From contig JANVCC010000018.1 in NCBI GenBank assembly GCA_025345505.1, positions 40,287,242 through 40,351,241 of the forward strand: a DNA stretch of 64,000 nucleotides. Direction: 5' to 3'. Positions 23,955 to 35,725 of this stretch are shown here, piece by piece. This DNA is from Todiramphus chloris collaris. Lineage: Eukaryota > Chordata > Aves > Coraciiformes > Alcedinidae. The translations under genes were made by a program, and so were the position numbers. The notes under the pieces were generated by a model, which was not told the origin of the DNA, searched no databases, and worked only from the letters and a program-made list of their open reading frames with translations. Position 1 is the first letter of the stretch; every line of letters starts with the position of its first letter.

Positions 23955-24106
23955 AATTTGGCACTATTAGTCTGATTGCTTTCATCGTATCTGAACTATC
24001 ACGGCTCAGATTCACTAATAGGACACTGTTAATTTGGCACTATTAGCCCAGTCACATTCAGTGCATCTGAACTATCACAGCTCCGAATTCACTAACAGCA
24101 CACTGC
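23955..24106. repeat. 76-bp tandem duplication inside the LTR-like insertion
   Basis: The unit beginning aatttggcactattag starts at 23955 and again at 24031. Both units contain the blocks atctgaactatcac and ttcactaa at matching spacing. The copies have diverged by scattered substitutions, so the duplication is older than a recent array error. In LTRs, duplicated blocks of this size often lie in the U3 enhancer; that role is inference here. Confidence 0.82.
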
Positions 24107-24369
24107 ACTCCTGTCTAATTGCGCTCCATGGTCTCATGCAGCCACTAAGGAGCTGACGGCGCCCAATGAGAGAAAATCTGTGACTAGAAGCATGAAAAGT
24201 GTAATTTACTGAGAGCAACAGAATACAAGTTCTTATAGACTGCCAGTGATAAATACACTGTCTGCAAAGGACATATATAAGGGTATACCAAATGTGTTAA
24301 ATCTAAGAGCAGCTCAAGAAGATTTCTAAGTTTAAGAGTCCAGATCTTACCCAAAGGCATTCCTAAGGT

Positions 24370-24403
24370 GGGGGGGGGGGGGGGGGGGGGGGGTGGGGGG
24401 GGG
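24370..24403. repeat. Poly-G tract (24 G, one T, 9 G)
   Basis: An almost pure G run of 34 bases inside the LTR-like insertion. It could form a G-quadruplex, but length errors are common at such homopolymers. Confidence 0.85.
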
Positions 24404-25915
24404 AAGCCAAGTTCAGCTCATCAGCTGATCCCAGGAGTCAGAGATGGTCGACAATAGTATCTGCCTTGACCCACATCCCCCATTACTTAAACCATTTTTA
24501 TAATAATTTTTACCTTCAAGGTGGAGCTTGAGTGACTCTAGTCATAAATACCTTTATTATAATTGGTATAAATTTCTCTCACTTTGCTTTTAAAGATATA
24601 GACAGAGGAAATTCACAGTGCAAGCTCAGTGATGGGTGGTCACACTTTGGAGGTGGGTAGCCTTTGGGACGGAGGTGTGTTTTGGTAATATAATGACATT
24701 GTAATGAACACAGTTTGCACAAGGACAATACGTTGTCAAAAACTGACAGACTGTTGGCACAGGGTCATAAACAGGCAGCTTATCAGTCCTGTAGTACCAT
24801 CAAGTTCCCATCTCTGATGTGATTTCACAGGGCCTGGCCATGGAATCTTCACTCCACTCCATCACCTGTGCTGCTTGCAAGAATTGTTGCTTAGGGAACT
24901 GTTGTGAAATGCATTCCTTGCATACCAGTTCCACTCTACCCTGGAAGTTTCTCTGGTGTTATACCTTTCCTTAATGTGTGAACAATGCTGCACCTTTAGT
25001 CATTATTCCACAACAGGCTGCATAGGAAGGGCCTGGAAGGTCTTGAAACTCTAGAAAGGAGACTCCATGCAGCTTGTTCCAGTGCTCTGTCACCCTCACA
25101 GTGAAGAATTTTTTCCTCATGTTCCAGGGGAACTTCCTGTGTTTCTGTTTGTGAACATTGTTCCTCATTCTATCACACAGCACCACTGAAAAGAGACTGG
25201 CCCCTTCTACATGACACCCACCCTTCAGATATTTGTAAACATTAATAAGATTCCCTCTCAGACTTCTCCAGCCCTAGGTCTCTCAGCCTTTCTCATAAGA
25301 AAGATGTTCCTGTCCTTTAATCATCTTTGTAGCTCTCCATTAGACTCTTTCTAGTATTTTCCTGTCCCTCTTGAACTGGGAAGACCAGAACTGGGCACAA
25401 TACTCCAGATGTGATCTCACTAGTGCAGTGTAGAGGGGAGGAGAACCTCCCTCAACCTGCTGGCCACACTCTTCTTAATGCACCCCAGGATATCATTGAC
25501 CTCCCTGGACACAAGGGCACATTGCTGTCCAATGGATAACTTATTGTCCACCAGGACTCCAAGGTCTTTCTCCATGGAGCTGCTTTCTAGCAGCTCTACC
25601 CCTAACCTGTACTAGTACATGATGGTGTTCCTCCCCAGGTGTAGGACTCCACACTTAATGAATTTCATCAGGTTTGTATTTGCACAGCTCTCCAGTCTGT
25701 CCATATCTGGATGGATGGCAACACAGCCCTCTGGTGTATCAGACACTACTTCCAGTTTAGTATCATTAGCAAACTTACTGAGGGTACACTCTATCCCTTC
25801 ATCCAGGTCATTGATATAGATGTTGAATAAGGCTGCACCCAGAACTGACCCCTGAGGAACACCACTACTTACAGGTTGCCACCTGAACTCTGCACCACTG
25901 ATCACAACATGACAG

Positions 25916-28900
25916 GATCTAAAAGTTCTGTGGCTCTTGCAGTACATTTCTGAAAAGTCTGAACCTTCTCATCCATGCTGTGGGGAACCTGGATGCCAAT
26001 TTTGACAACATGAGTGATTTAGGTAGCTGTAACAGATGTGTATTGGACAATGCAACGTAACACTGCTACATACAGATATCTTCCCAGATCTTACCTGAGT
26101 TCCCTGTTCTCACCAATTCTGAAAAAAATTAAAATGAGCAGCATTTAAGAAGCCATTCCATCAATTAAAAAAATTGAAATGTATTTTAAACAAATTCTGA
26201 AAAAGTGTTCTAAAATATTTGTGATGTTGCAAGTCTTTTAAGAAATTATAAAGTGCTTTTAGACTAATTGCAGTCTGTGCAAAATAAACAGCACACAATT
26301 TGATATGACATCTGGAAAATTTATGCATGAAAAGGTAGGAAGCCCAAAGATAGTCTTCACAATCTATGTTGCTCCTGTTATCCTAGTGTATAAAATAGGG
26401 ATCGGGCACAATATCTTAAGCTTTATATATTTACACAGAAATCTCATTCAACAACTAAAGAACACTATGTCTGTATAGCACGTATTCATGTGGAAGAGAG
26501 AATAGAGCCAAACAAAATACAAGTCTTGCCATACAACAGTAAGAAAAGGACCTGCTTTTTTTTTTTTCTTTTCATGTAATAAAGCTGAGCTTTTGCAGCC
26601 ATTGACATCATAACATGTAGACAATTCAGACTTCTTTCTTTTTTAGTCACATGGTGAGTGCATGTCTCTCATGAGGTTTGTAATAGAAATTCCACCATCT
26701 TTCACAGTCCCCAAAGAGAACAATATCAGCAACGACAAAACTGCTTATAACAATTTCTATTTGCTATTTCTTGACATCTGCATCCCCATATGTGAAAACA
26801 ACATTAAGATGTGAGTATAAAATACAACTTCCTACTTCAAACATAATCATGTGCCCTAAATATCAACACACTCCAGAGTTACATTGGTAATATATTTTTT
26901 TTCCTTCTCCTGTTTATAAGGCAATAGGCCAATGGAGGTGGTTTCTAAACATACCTAATTTGTCAATATCTTTGTCACAAATGGATGACCAACAAGGATG
27001 GTAAGAGAAAAATAGTGTTTTGGAATACATAACAGCCTCAGGCGAAAGAATTGAGTATACTGTAGCAATCCATGAGTGAAAACATTATTCGGAGATTTAG
27101 CTTTGGGATTTAATCCAAGTTAGTATAAAAATCATTATCATAATGGTCTATTATATATTGGACCAAGTTTTATGGGAATTGGAGACTATTACTCCAATGA
27201 TAATGGTCATTGAATTGTACTTCTTTTTGCATTCTTGCACACACAATTACTCTAGTATCGTATCAAATGTCACTTCAATAGATATTGCAATAGGATGAAA
27301 TTCACCTGCTCCTTTACATAAAGCAAAGGAAATGGATTTTGAGCCATGAACAGAGGTGAAGAACAAGGCCCATGAACAGCAATTTCAGCTGAACAGATGT
27401 TGTGACTCAGAAGCATTATGGCTGAAATGCACCCACAGTATAGAGAATTGATTTATGTCTTCTACGCAGTTTTAGCTCCCAATACATACAATCTAGGAAC
27501 CCTATAGTACCACAGTTAGGGCTCCAGTGTCATTCCTATGTATGTAATCAGAAAGAAACTAAAGCATTGTGAAAAAGAGGAAATCTAGGCAGATATAAAA
27601 ACGTAAAAATATATAAATGTAAAAAATATATTTGGAAATAGCAGCCATTTCCAAAGGAGGAAATTTATATAACAGTCCTCAAGCTTCTGTTCTGGGTTGA
27701 TAGGATAACTATAATCTTCTCAAAATCATATTGTTGGAATATTTGATTTTGGTCAAGTATTGAGATTTTCTTCAGATCTAAGACTGGCTCAATCCAGTCA
27801 AGTAAAAATTGTGTGTAGTGTTCAAAACTCTCCTAATTTATTTTTTTTTTTCAGTAAGTATTGAAAAATATCTGAAAGTCTGAGTTAATAAGGCAGTTTT
27901 CCAGAATGGTTTTATTTATAGCTGTCAAGCACTTTCCATGATTTTTCATCATTTTCAAAAAATCTGTGAATATAAAAACTTGAATTGTTTAATGGGAGAA
28001 CTCCACTGAAGTGTTTACGCTGAGAGAGCGAGACAATAAAGGTAGTCAAGAATGAACATGATACATTCTTCAGAGACATGTTAATTTCTATAAAAGTATA
28101 AATGTTTTCTAGCATGCAGGTATTTAATAATATTTTTAGTCTTATTAAATATATTTGGAGGGCGTAGGGAGGATGATTTATGAAGATAGCAACTTAGAGA
28201 TGGTGTAAAACAAAATGACTACTTACAAGTACAATAGACATCTCAGAAAAAGAGTACCTTCTTGACTGCTACTTTACTTACTTAAGGCATTTCCCAGATT
28301 TATGGTATAAAATAAAAGCTATATAAATGAAGGAAGAAAAATATGATGCATATAAACTACAGCTTTCCTTCATTTCACACTCTTTTCAATTTTTGTGACA
28401 AGTTTGCTTGTTTGTTTGTTTGTTTTTCCCCCTCAGATTTAACATACAACAGATTTCTGTGATCTTCGCTCATTCAAAGGTGGAAAAGGAACTGAAACAA
28501 AAGAGATGAGGACAGAATTCTTTGTGGGCCATTTGACACAGCTGTTGTTGCAAATATTATACACTTGAATTATGCTGTGCCCTTTTACATAAAAGAGAAT
28601 TGTGTCTGCTAGCATTTGGAGCTGTTCTGCTTTGTTATTCATAAACAATTTTTTTTTTCTTTTTTTTTCATTTGGTTTTGTTGGTTTTATTTTTTGTCAA
28701 CAGTTCCTTACAGACTTTGATTTTTCAGCTAAAAGTCTCAAAGATTTGTAGGGCTTTATCTGTCTGTAAAAAGAAATATGTTTTCTAAGCATAATCTAAA
28801 ATATGAATGCTAAATTGTCTCTGTATCCTCATATTATGATTTCCAGATTGACCTTAAGATGCCAGATTTCCCTCTGTGGGACAATACATTAAGTCCATTT

Positions 28901-30175
28901 CTTTGATTTTTTAAATTTTATTTGGTGGTAAAATTCTGCCTCCACCCCGAAATGGATCCGATTCCAGCTTTGTAATGTCATTTAATATAGAATTATATGA
29001 TTTCATATAATATCATTTAGCCATGGGGGCTAATCAGTTGGAAATTACCTCGGTGCCTCATTGTGACTAAAAAACTAATTCTACCCTTAGATAGACACCC
29101 TTAGGGTAGATGAAATAGATTATGTAAGAATGAGGAGTTTATATTATCCTAGTTTTGACCATGAAGGAATCATTACATGAATATTGTGTCCATTCTGGCA
29201 CTCAGGATTGAAAGATGATATTGAAGATCCATGGGGAAACAGAAATCTGATAATACAGAGCTCTTCAGTCTAGTAAATAAGATTGTAATCAGAAACCAAT
29301 CTGAATAAAATTGGTATTAAAAGTATATGATGACTTACTACTTATTAGAATAATTTATGAACTAATTTCTCCATGTTCTGCATGAAGAAAATTTCTTAAA
29401 TAAAAGTTGCTTAGGTTTGATTTGTTTTCTAGTGACAAAGAACAGCTTTTATAGGAATTAGTTCATCCAAGTTCTATCCAAATGTCTTTCTAATCTAACT
29501 AGATGATTTTAACTGCCCCTTCTGTTCCTATAATGCAAGAACCGTAAATTAACTTCTCTCTTTTTTTAAGATCAGATATGCTTTCCTGAATAGAAATTTG
29601 GACTCATGTTCATCCCATGTAACAGTCTTATCAAATGTGAAGAACATCTCTTTTTCACATACAGAAGGAGATCAGGATGCATCCAGAATTCTCTCTAAAA
29701 TTTGATAAAGCTATTGTACTTGGATGTGATGCTGATCTGCATGTGCACAACCTTAATGTGCTTTAAATCCATGTGCAAAGCACCCCAACCTTGTGAATAC
29801 ACTGCTTCCAAGTCTTTCAGGACATGCAAGACTCATGCTTGTCTCCACCAGCTCAACTTCCTGGATGTTAAACAGCCCAGAACACAGAGAATTCGGAAGT
29901 GTTAAAACCTGTAGTCCACTATGCAAAGAAACATAATTTTCAGGTATAATTAAGATATTAGTTGCCTTACTTTTCCTCTGTAACCACTGGAGGCAGAACA
30001 GTCAGAATTCATTAATTCAGTTTTCCTAAATTCTAGAGTAGCTAAAATGATATTGAAGGTGTTTGAGTCTTACTCTATAAATAACTCTGTAGGTTTAAAT
30101 GAGATCTGGAATAAAGCAAGGACCTGTCTCTCCCTTCCTTCCTTCCATCCTGAAAAGCTATTAGGATTGCAACTG
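25916..30175. other. AT-rich non-coding DNA
   Basis: About 4.3 kb with no recognised gene, LTR or clear CR1. It holds a (TTTG)n run near 28405-28426 and T runs near 26555, 27840 and 28650. All open frames are under 70 codons without motifs. Confidence 0.5.

Positions 30176-30223
<48 letters not shown>
30176..30223 (+). repeat. Poly-A tract, 48 A
   Basis: An uninterrupted A48. An AATAAA lies about 60 bp upstream (30111-30116), which recalls an mRNA end, but no exon-like sequence is recognisable before it. The run length may not be reliable. Confidence 0.85.
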
Positions 30224-30224
<1 letters not shown>

Positions 30225-31081
30225 CAATGTGTTTTCATCCTATTCAGTGTTGAAGCTGGAAATTCGAGGTTAGGAAGTGGAAATACCACTGTGCTTTAGT
30301 CTAAATTTGCACTTAATTCCAATATCTGTACTCAGTTTTATTTCAAATGGATCCCAGTTTCACCAATATTTTCAAGACAAAATAGAGAGGTAAATGAATG
30401 GTCAAATACATTAACAGAACACTCATTATGAGTTTTTTTCACCTTTGAGAACAGATCAGAGGAACGCAAGGTACCTTGCTTCTTTTTTACTCTCTCCCTC
30501 AATCTGGCAAGCAGCATGGTAACAGTTATTTCCTCACCAGGAAGAAATAAAGTATCCTAAGAGCTGCTACTGCTATCCATTATTTAAACCTCCTAATGTC
30601 AGTCTGAAGCAGTTTTATCTCTCAGCATAATCTCTGCCTGGCAGAAGAGTGGTTGGTGGATGATGATGTAGATGACAAAGCTGATGAACAGCTAGCTATA
30701 TGTAAACTGGAAAGAGATCATGTGAGCTAATAACATTGTTCTGTGAAAATATTAAGTAACATATGAATAGGAACATATGAACTATATGGGGCATATTTTG
30801 TCTTGCTGGTGCATGAGAAGTAAACTGCCTAGTATGGGAATTAGCCAGCATTTTGAGTTCCATTCCATATCTATAGTTTGACTTACTTCCAATGTGTTTC
30901 ATGATCCCACTTCCGATATGCTTCTTTGTATTTTTAAACTTGGTATTTAGTTCAGCCACAAATGTGTGATGTAAAACTGGATGGTGCTTTCGACTTATTT
31001 CTGGCAGTCTTGCAACTGTAAGTTTAGTTTGTTTTAGTTTTAGTTTAGTTGTTTGATATGTGCCAAAAATTTCCAAAGGAA
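30224..31081. other. AT-rich non-coding DNA
   Basis: A 140-aa frame on minus (30696-31118) overlaps a CR1 tail at its start and has no recognisable domain; I do not support it as a gene. Confidence 0.45.
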
Positions 31082-31142
31082 AATGGTTGGACAATATGAT
31101 CCCAAGTGTCTTTTCCAACCTAAATGATTCTGTGATTCTGTG
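31082..31142 (+). mobile_element. CR1 3' tail fragment
   Basis: About 60 bp with ggttggacaatatgatccca, ttccaacct and gattctgtgattctgtg, matching the last bases of CR1 on plus. It closely resembles the tail at 21373-21439 and probably belongs to the same subfamily. Confidence 0.87.
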
Positions 31143-34100
31143 AAAAGTATTCAGAGGTATACACTGTGGACTTTATTAATATTGCTTTTATTATTCTTGG
31201 TGTTTATAGAATTTACTACTCTTCTGACATATCAATACAAATATCATACCAGACTTTCTTATGAGACTTCCAAAGATTTTTTTTTAGAACAGTCTGTGCT
31301 TAAGATTATTATAGTTTTTAAGCTTGTAGAATATGTCATAATTGTTGTCTTCTCCCTAAAACCTCAGTAATATCATTATACTTTTTACATACAAGTAGGC
31401 AATAACAAATCTTATGTTTGGACTATAGAAACTAATTCTGACAAATTAATTTGAGAAAATTTATTTAGTTTTCAAGCTTGTTTTCATTGCCTTTTCTATC
31501 CTTTTTCATCTCAATCATATGACAAATCTCAAAGCATATGTACCTGCCCAGAAGAAATAGTATTTAATCTCAAACATTTTGGGAATGGCCTTTAAATAAT
31601 ATGTGGTTTGTCATACAATATCTATGTTGAGTTTTAGATTAAACATAATGAATAGTGGGAAAACAGGAAACACTGCTAATGTTTTTACAAGCAATCTGTC
31701 ATACATCACTCGACATTTTCAATCAAATCCCTTGAGGCTACTTCTAGAAATAGCAGCCAAAGCTTCACCCATCAGAAGTTTTTTGTAATGACTAACCAAT
31801 AATTCCTACTGTCACTTAGCATAGACATTTCTGTTGAGGAATACATCATATCTGTTTTTAACCACGCCAAAGATTCTGTACCAGATGATGTGTAACTACA
31901 ATAGGAAAAAATATATGTGTAAAAGCAGATCATTGGTCCTTTGAAATCAAATTGCTGAAGGAGTCTCTTCATTTGTAGCCAACTTTAAATGTTCCTCTGT
32001 ACTTCACATGTTTTCTACTAAGAATTTTTCATCTAAACATTTCCAACAATTTTCCAAATTTTCTCTGCTTGAATACTTAGGCATTGATTTCAGTATGTTT
32101 TATATGATGCATTTAATTTTATCCAAAATACTCATATGGAAGAAAATGAAAACACATGACAAAGGCATTAGACAGTACATTTCTTAAAAGTATATGTCAT
32201 TAAGCATTTAATATAAATTTTCTTTTTGAAGGAAAGAGTATTCCTGTAAGCAGAAGAATACTCTTTTAAAGTGAAAGATACAGACTTAAAAATTGGTCTC
32301 AAGGCTCATCAAAATGAAAAACACAGGTTAGAAGAAAAATATTAGTGATAAGTCCAGAAATCTAGTAGTTCTATTTTGCCAAGATTATCCTGTACAAGAA
32401 AAGACTAATGAGGTCATACCTCTTGCCAGCCAGGTTGTAAAATTGTGCCTAGTAATAATAGAAAAACACAATATCCAATGAGATATTATCTCATTTCAGT
32501 TCACAAAAAATGTGTTCATAGTGTACCATGGAGAAACCGTGTCCACAGCTGTGCGACTTTATGTTGTCACTAAAGAATATATGTAAAATGGAATTACACA
32601 TGTGCAAGAGCTGTCAGACTAGCAAATAGTAAATTTACTGGAGGTTATGAGAACATCCAGAGCTGGCTCTTCAAAACATTGCAACACCATTGAAATTGGC
32701 AGTTATCCATCTGTTTATGTGTCTGAGGATCTGAGCCATTCTTTCTTGCCTTTTTGTTTTCCCTTACCTAATTCGGCTTATGTGCTGGGGATAAATATGA
32801 TACTGATTTACACAGTGATGTGATGATTTTTTTCTATCTTTTAATATGTATTTCTTTTCAGATAACTTCTACTTTTCATTGCATTTTTTACTTCTCCTGG
32901 CCATTTCACAGGTTTAAACAAGTGTCTGTGTACATTATGTGAATTTAAAGTTATCTTCTGAGTAAATTACTATGCACAATTTAGTATATATATACAATCA
33001 ATGCTGCATATAGAGTTTTATATTGCTCATATGAATTAATTAACATTTATTTGCATTGAATTTATCTGTCATTTCATTACCCATATTACTTGTATAGGTT
33101 TCCCCTCACAGCTATGAAAAACTAAAGTACCAGGACTAAGATCATTACCTGATATATCCCTATAAACAGTAAAGATAGTGATTCATCTTTCTATAAGATG
33201 AAATGGATGGATCATCTTTGTAAAGTACATGTCTCTTTCCACATGCTGTATTGGAATCTTAAATGCCAAGTTTAGTCTGGATATCAGACTTCTAGACAGC
33301 TAAAGATGGATTAGATTAATTCCATCCTTAGTATCATAAGGTCATTCAATTGTTCATTCTGGGTATATTTACCTTATCTTATTAAAAATCATTTCATAAT
33401 TGTTTAATCAGAAACCTCTGTGGCCTCAGTATCCATTGTCTTTGCTAGACTGATTTCAAGTATACTGAAGAGCACAAGATGCTTGTAGGACCCCATGGGT
33501 AGACCACTTTTACAGTAAAAAATGAAAATTATTCCTATTTTATTATTTCTAGATTTTAACAGTTAGTAACAATACCAACTAGAAGATTTCCCCTTCTATC
33601 TCACCATAATTTCTTTAAAACTTATTAGTGAAACTTTCCAATTAATACATTTTTCTGAACTCTAAACACATGACATCACTCAGATCAGTTATTAGTTTAA
33701 TCTGATTGTTTTAAATAATTTTAATAAATTTATAATGAGTTATTTACTTCTGAAAGAGGTATTGTTTCTTCTTTATTTCTTGCTTATCCATGTGTCTTCT
33801 AATTCTGTTCTTTAATATGATTTCTATTGATTGTTCAATACAGAAAAACCTTTCTGAAATTAATGTATCTTTTTCACCTTCCATTCCTCCAGCTGTTTTG
33901 AAGGCTAGGTTATGTATTTCACATGTCAGATTCAAATTCCTTTATAACTCACGGATGAATACTGGCTGCTCCTGTCAAATCAGTTTTGTTCATTTTCAAC
34001 AATTTCATTTCAGTTAGAAAAAGTTCTTCACTCACTTCTCTAATAATGTCTGTTATGGCCTTACTATCAATGGATGTTCATTCTACACCTTGACAATTTT

Positions 34101-34794
34101 GGACTTTACCATCTCTAAGAGTTTTCTGACTGCCAGGGTACATAGAAAGAATTTTACTACAATGGTTTTTGCATGTTGTTCCTTAGAATCCTGTGGTTTT
34201 TGGCTCGGTTTATCATGATTCTACACTCAACTGTTAAGAATAATGCTCTTTTCTGTTTTATTCAATTGGAGAACACTTCTGCTTTAAGAGAAAATATTTT
34301 CTACCACTTATTACTTTTTTACACTTCTGGTTAGCCTTATTCAGATTATAAGTCTTTTGAGTACTTTTTAAAATTATTATTATTATTATTCTCAAGACTT
34401 AAACATTTGTATATATTCCTTATGTCTCCTGAAAACATTTTATCCTTTTAACTGCTTTTTACATAGTCTTTTAACTGTTTTTCTCAATTTTTTGACATTT
34501 CTCTTTTAAAAGGAAAAAATAAAACATTATTCTTCTGAATTATGAACTTTCTTTAACTTATTTAAGGTAAGAAATCACCACAGTTGTTATTAAAATAATT
34601 TTTGAATCAAGTATTGTGCATCTCTCAAGAATAAATCAAAAGAAGATTTAATTTCTGTGATTGGTTAGTGGCAAATTGCTCCAAAAAGCATTTGACTTTA
34701 AAAAAATATAACACTTTATAGCATTCACCCAGGCTATGTGTGAGAAGTTGAAATCTCATATTATGATTATAATTATGCTTTTCTTAGTATTTTA
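31143..34794. other. AT-rich non-coding DNA
   Basis: About 3.6 kb without a recognised gene. It contains a perfect 11-bp hairpin at 32233-32266 and an (ATT)n run near 34372-34391. The frames at 33744-33935 and 33790-34017 overlap on opposite strands and lack motifs. Confidence 0.5.
32233..32266. repeat. Perfect inverted repeat, 11-bp stem, 12-base loop
   Basis: AAAGAGTATTC at 32233-32243 faces GAATACTCTTT at 32256-32266. It is AT-rich and isolated from any recognised element. Confidence 0.7.
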
Positions 34795-35725
34795 TAACTT
34801 TGCTAAATAGCTCCCTGAATAACTTAATGTTTGCTCTCCTAAAGTTCAGGGTAGCAACTCTGCTGTCCTTTTTTCTCATTACACTGAAAATTTTAAACTC
34901 AACAATTTCATGATCACTTTAGCCAAGACAGCCACCTTCTATCACAATCCCAATAAGTTCTCTATTCACAAATAACAAGTGTAGGGGAACATCTTTCCCA
35001 GCTGGCTCACTCAGTACCTGTGACAAGAAGTTATCTCCTATTAACTTAATGAGTTTCCAAGACCTTCTCATCTGAGCAGTATGATAGTTCCAGCTGATGT
35101 CTGGGAAGCTGAAATCTTCCATTAGGACAAGGTCTACTGATACAGAAATTTGTCCTAACTGCATATAGAATAACTCAACTTACATCCTATCTGGATAATT
35201 GGTAGTAGGCAACCACTACAGCATCTCCTTCATTGGCTCTCAACCATATCATGAATAACTGTAAGGGTATATAATCAAACCTCTCCCTTACATATAGCTT
35301 GATACTTCCACCTTGCCTACCCTGCCTATACCTCCTGAAAAGCCTATAGCTCTCCATCTGAATAGTACAATTGTGGAACTCTTTCCAGCGAGTCTTACTA
35401 ATACCAATGGTATCATAGCTCTGGGAGCTGACCAATGTTTCCAGTTCAACCTGTTCATACTGCATGAATTAGTGTATGAGCATTTCAATTACACTTCTGA
35501 ACCCTTCATGCTCCCAGGAGCAGTGCAAATGTTTCCTCTAGCACTGTCACCCTCAGATGATGCCATGACAATCCTTGGCTTGCATACTGCAACCCTGTTG
35601 GTATCCTCTTGTCCCACTGATTCTATTTTAAAGCTCTCTCAATCTGCCCCAACAACTTATGTCAACAGAAGGAAAGGTGGATCCTGTCAGGCCTCAGCAT
35701 ACCTTGTCTCTTGAAAGCTCTTCCA
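34795..35725 (-). mobile_element. Ancient CR1 fragment: end of ORF1, linker and endonuclease
   Basis: On minus the piece starts with LRPDRIHLS (the C-terminal SGNH block, about 35690) and QIERALK, then a linker, then LKCSYTN-like sequence near 35490 that marks the ORF2 start. The endonuclease follows with ISKTRW near 35400 (Lys for the catalytic Glu), RRYRQGRQGGS, EDFSFPDISW near 35100 (family GDFN) and, after a stop, DHEIVEF near 34915 with an NFRRANIKLFRELF block near 34830. Frameshifts and stops break it many times. The wording differs from the young CR1 copies (FPDISWNYHTA rather than HPDICWKAHTA), so it belongs to an older, different family. No reverse transcriptase is seen downstream. 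Confidence 0.85.

Larger units (their letters stand above)
23841..25015 (-). mobile_element. LTR-like insertion inside CR1, about 1.17 kb
   Basis: This is the segment that interrupts the CR1 copy. Its ends are TGTTGCATG and CCACAACA, giving a 5-bp inverted TGTTG/CAACA in the manner of LTR termini. The flanks do not give a clean target duplication with those ends: only GG is shared. If the right edge is drawn two bases earlier (25013), a 4-bp CAGG duplication appears, so the edge is ambiguous. On minus, an AATAAA lies near plus 24552 and a TATAA-like block just upstream. It contains a 76-bp tandem duplication and a long G tract, both listed separately. No gag, pol or env frame is visible. A solo LTR or a short non-autonomous LTR element fits best; the exact family is unknown to me. 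Minus orientation is inferred from the AATAAA and is uncertain. Confidence 0.6.
23749..25915 (-). mobile_element. Old CR1 copy split in two by a later insertion
   Basis: The CR1 3' end (tail plus the block ending ggatcacctagggcagg) lies at 23749-23840. The element resumes at 25016 with ctgcataggaagg and runs through the reverse transcriptase to about 25915, reading on minus. The two pieces join without loss when compared with the uninterrupted copy at 8849-9450. The reverse transcriptase piece (25612-25947) shows [10 protein letters not shown] and an active site reading FAND, so the first catalytic Asp has become Asn. Stops and indels are frequent. At 25521-25550 it keeps the 12-base spacing that both young CR1 copies have reduced to 11. 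Confidence 0.92.

Noticed and set aside
29460..29660. Possible decayed CR1 3' region with a ttcatcccatg-like block.
   Set aside because: Only a few scattered words agree and there is no tail or frame to support it.
33780..34000. A block near 33784 (ttgcttatccatgtg) resembles the CR1 stretch at 6340-6355, suggesting that the ancient CR1 at 34795 continues this far.
   Set aside because: The distance to the endonuclease block is about 1 kb, whereas it is about 200 bp in the intact copy, and the sequence in between does not follow CR1 order. Chance is more likely.
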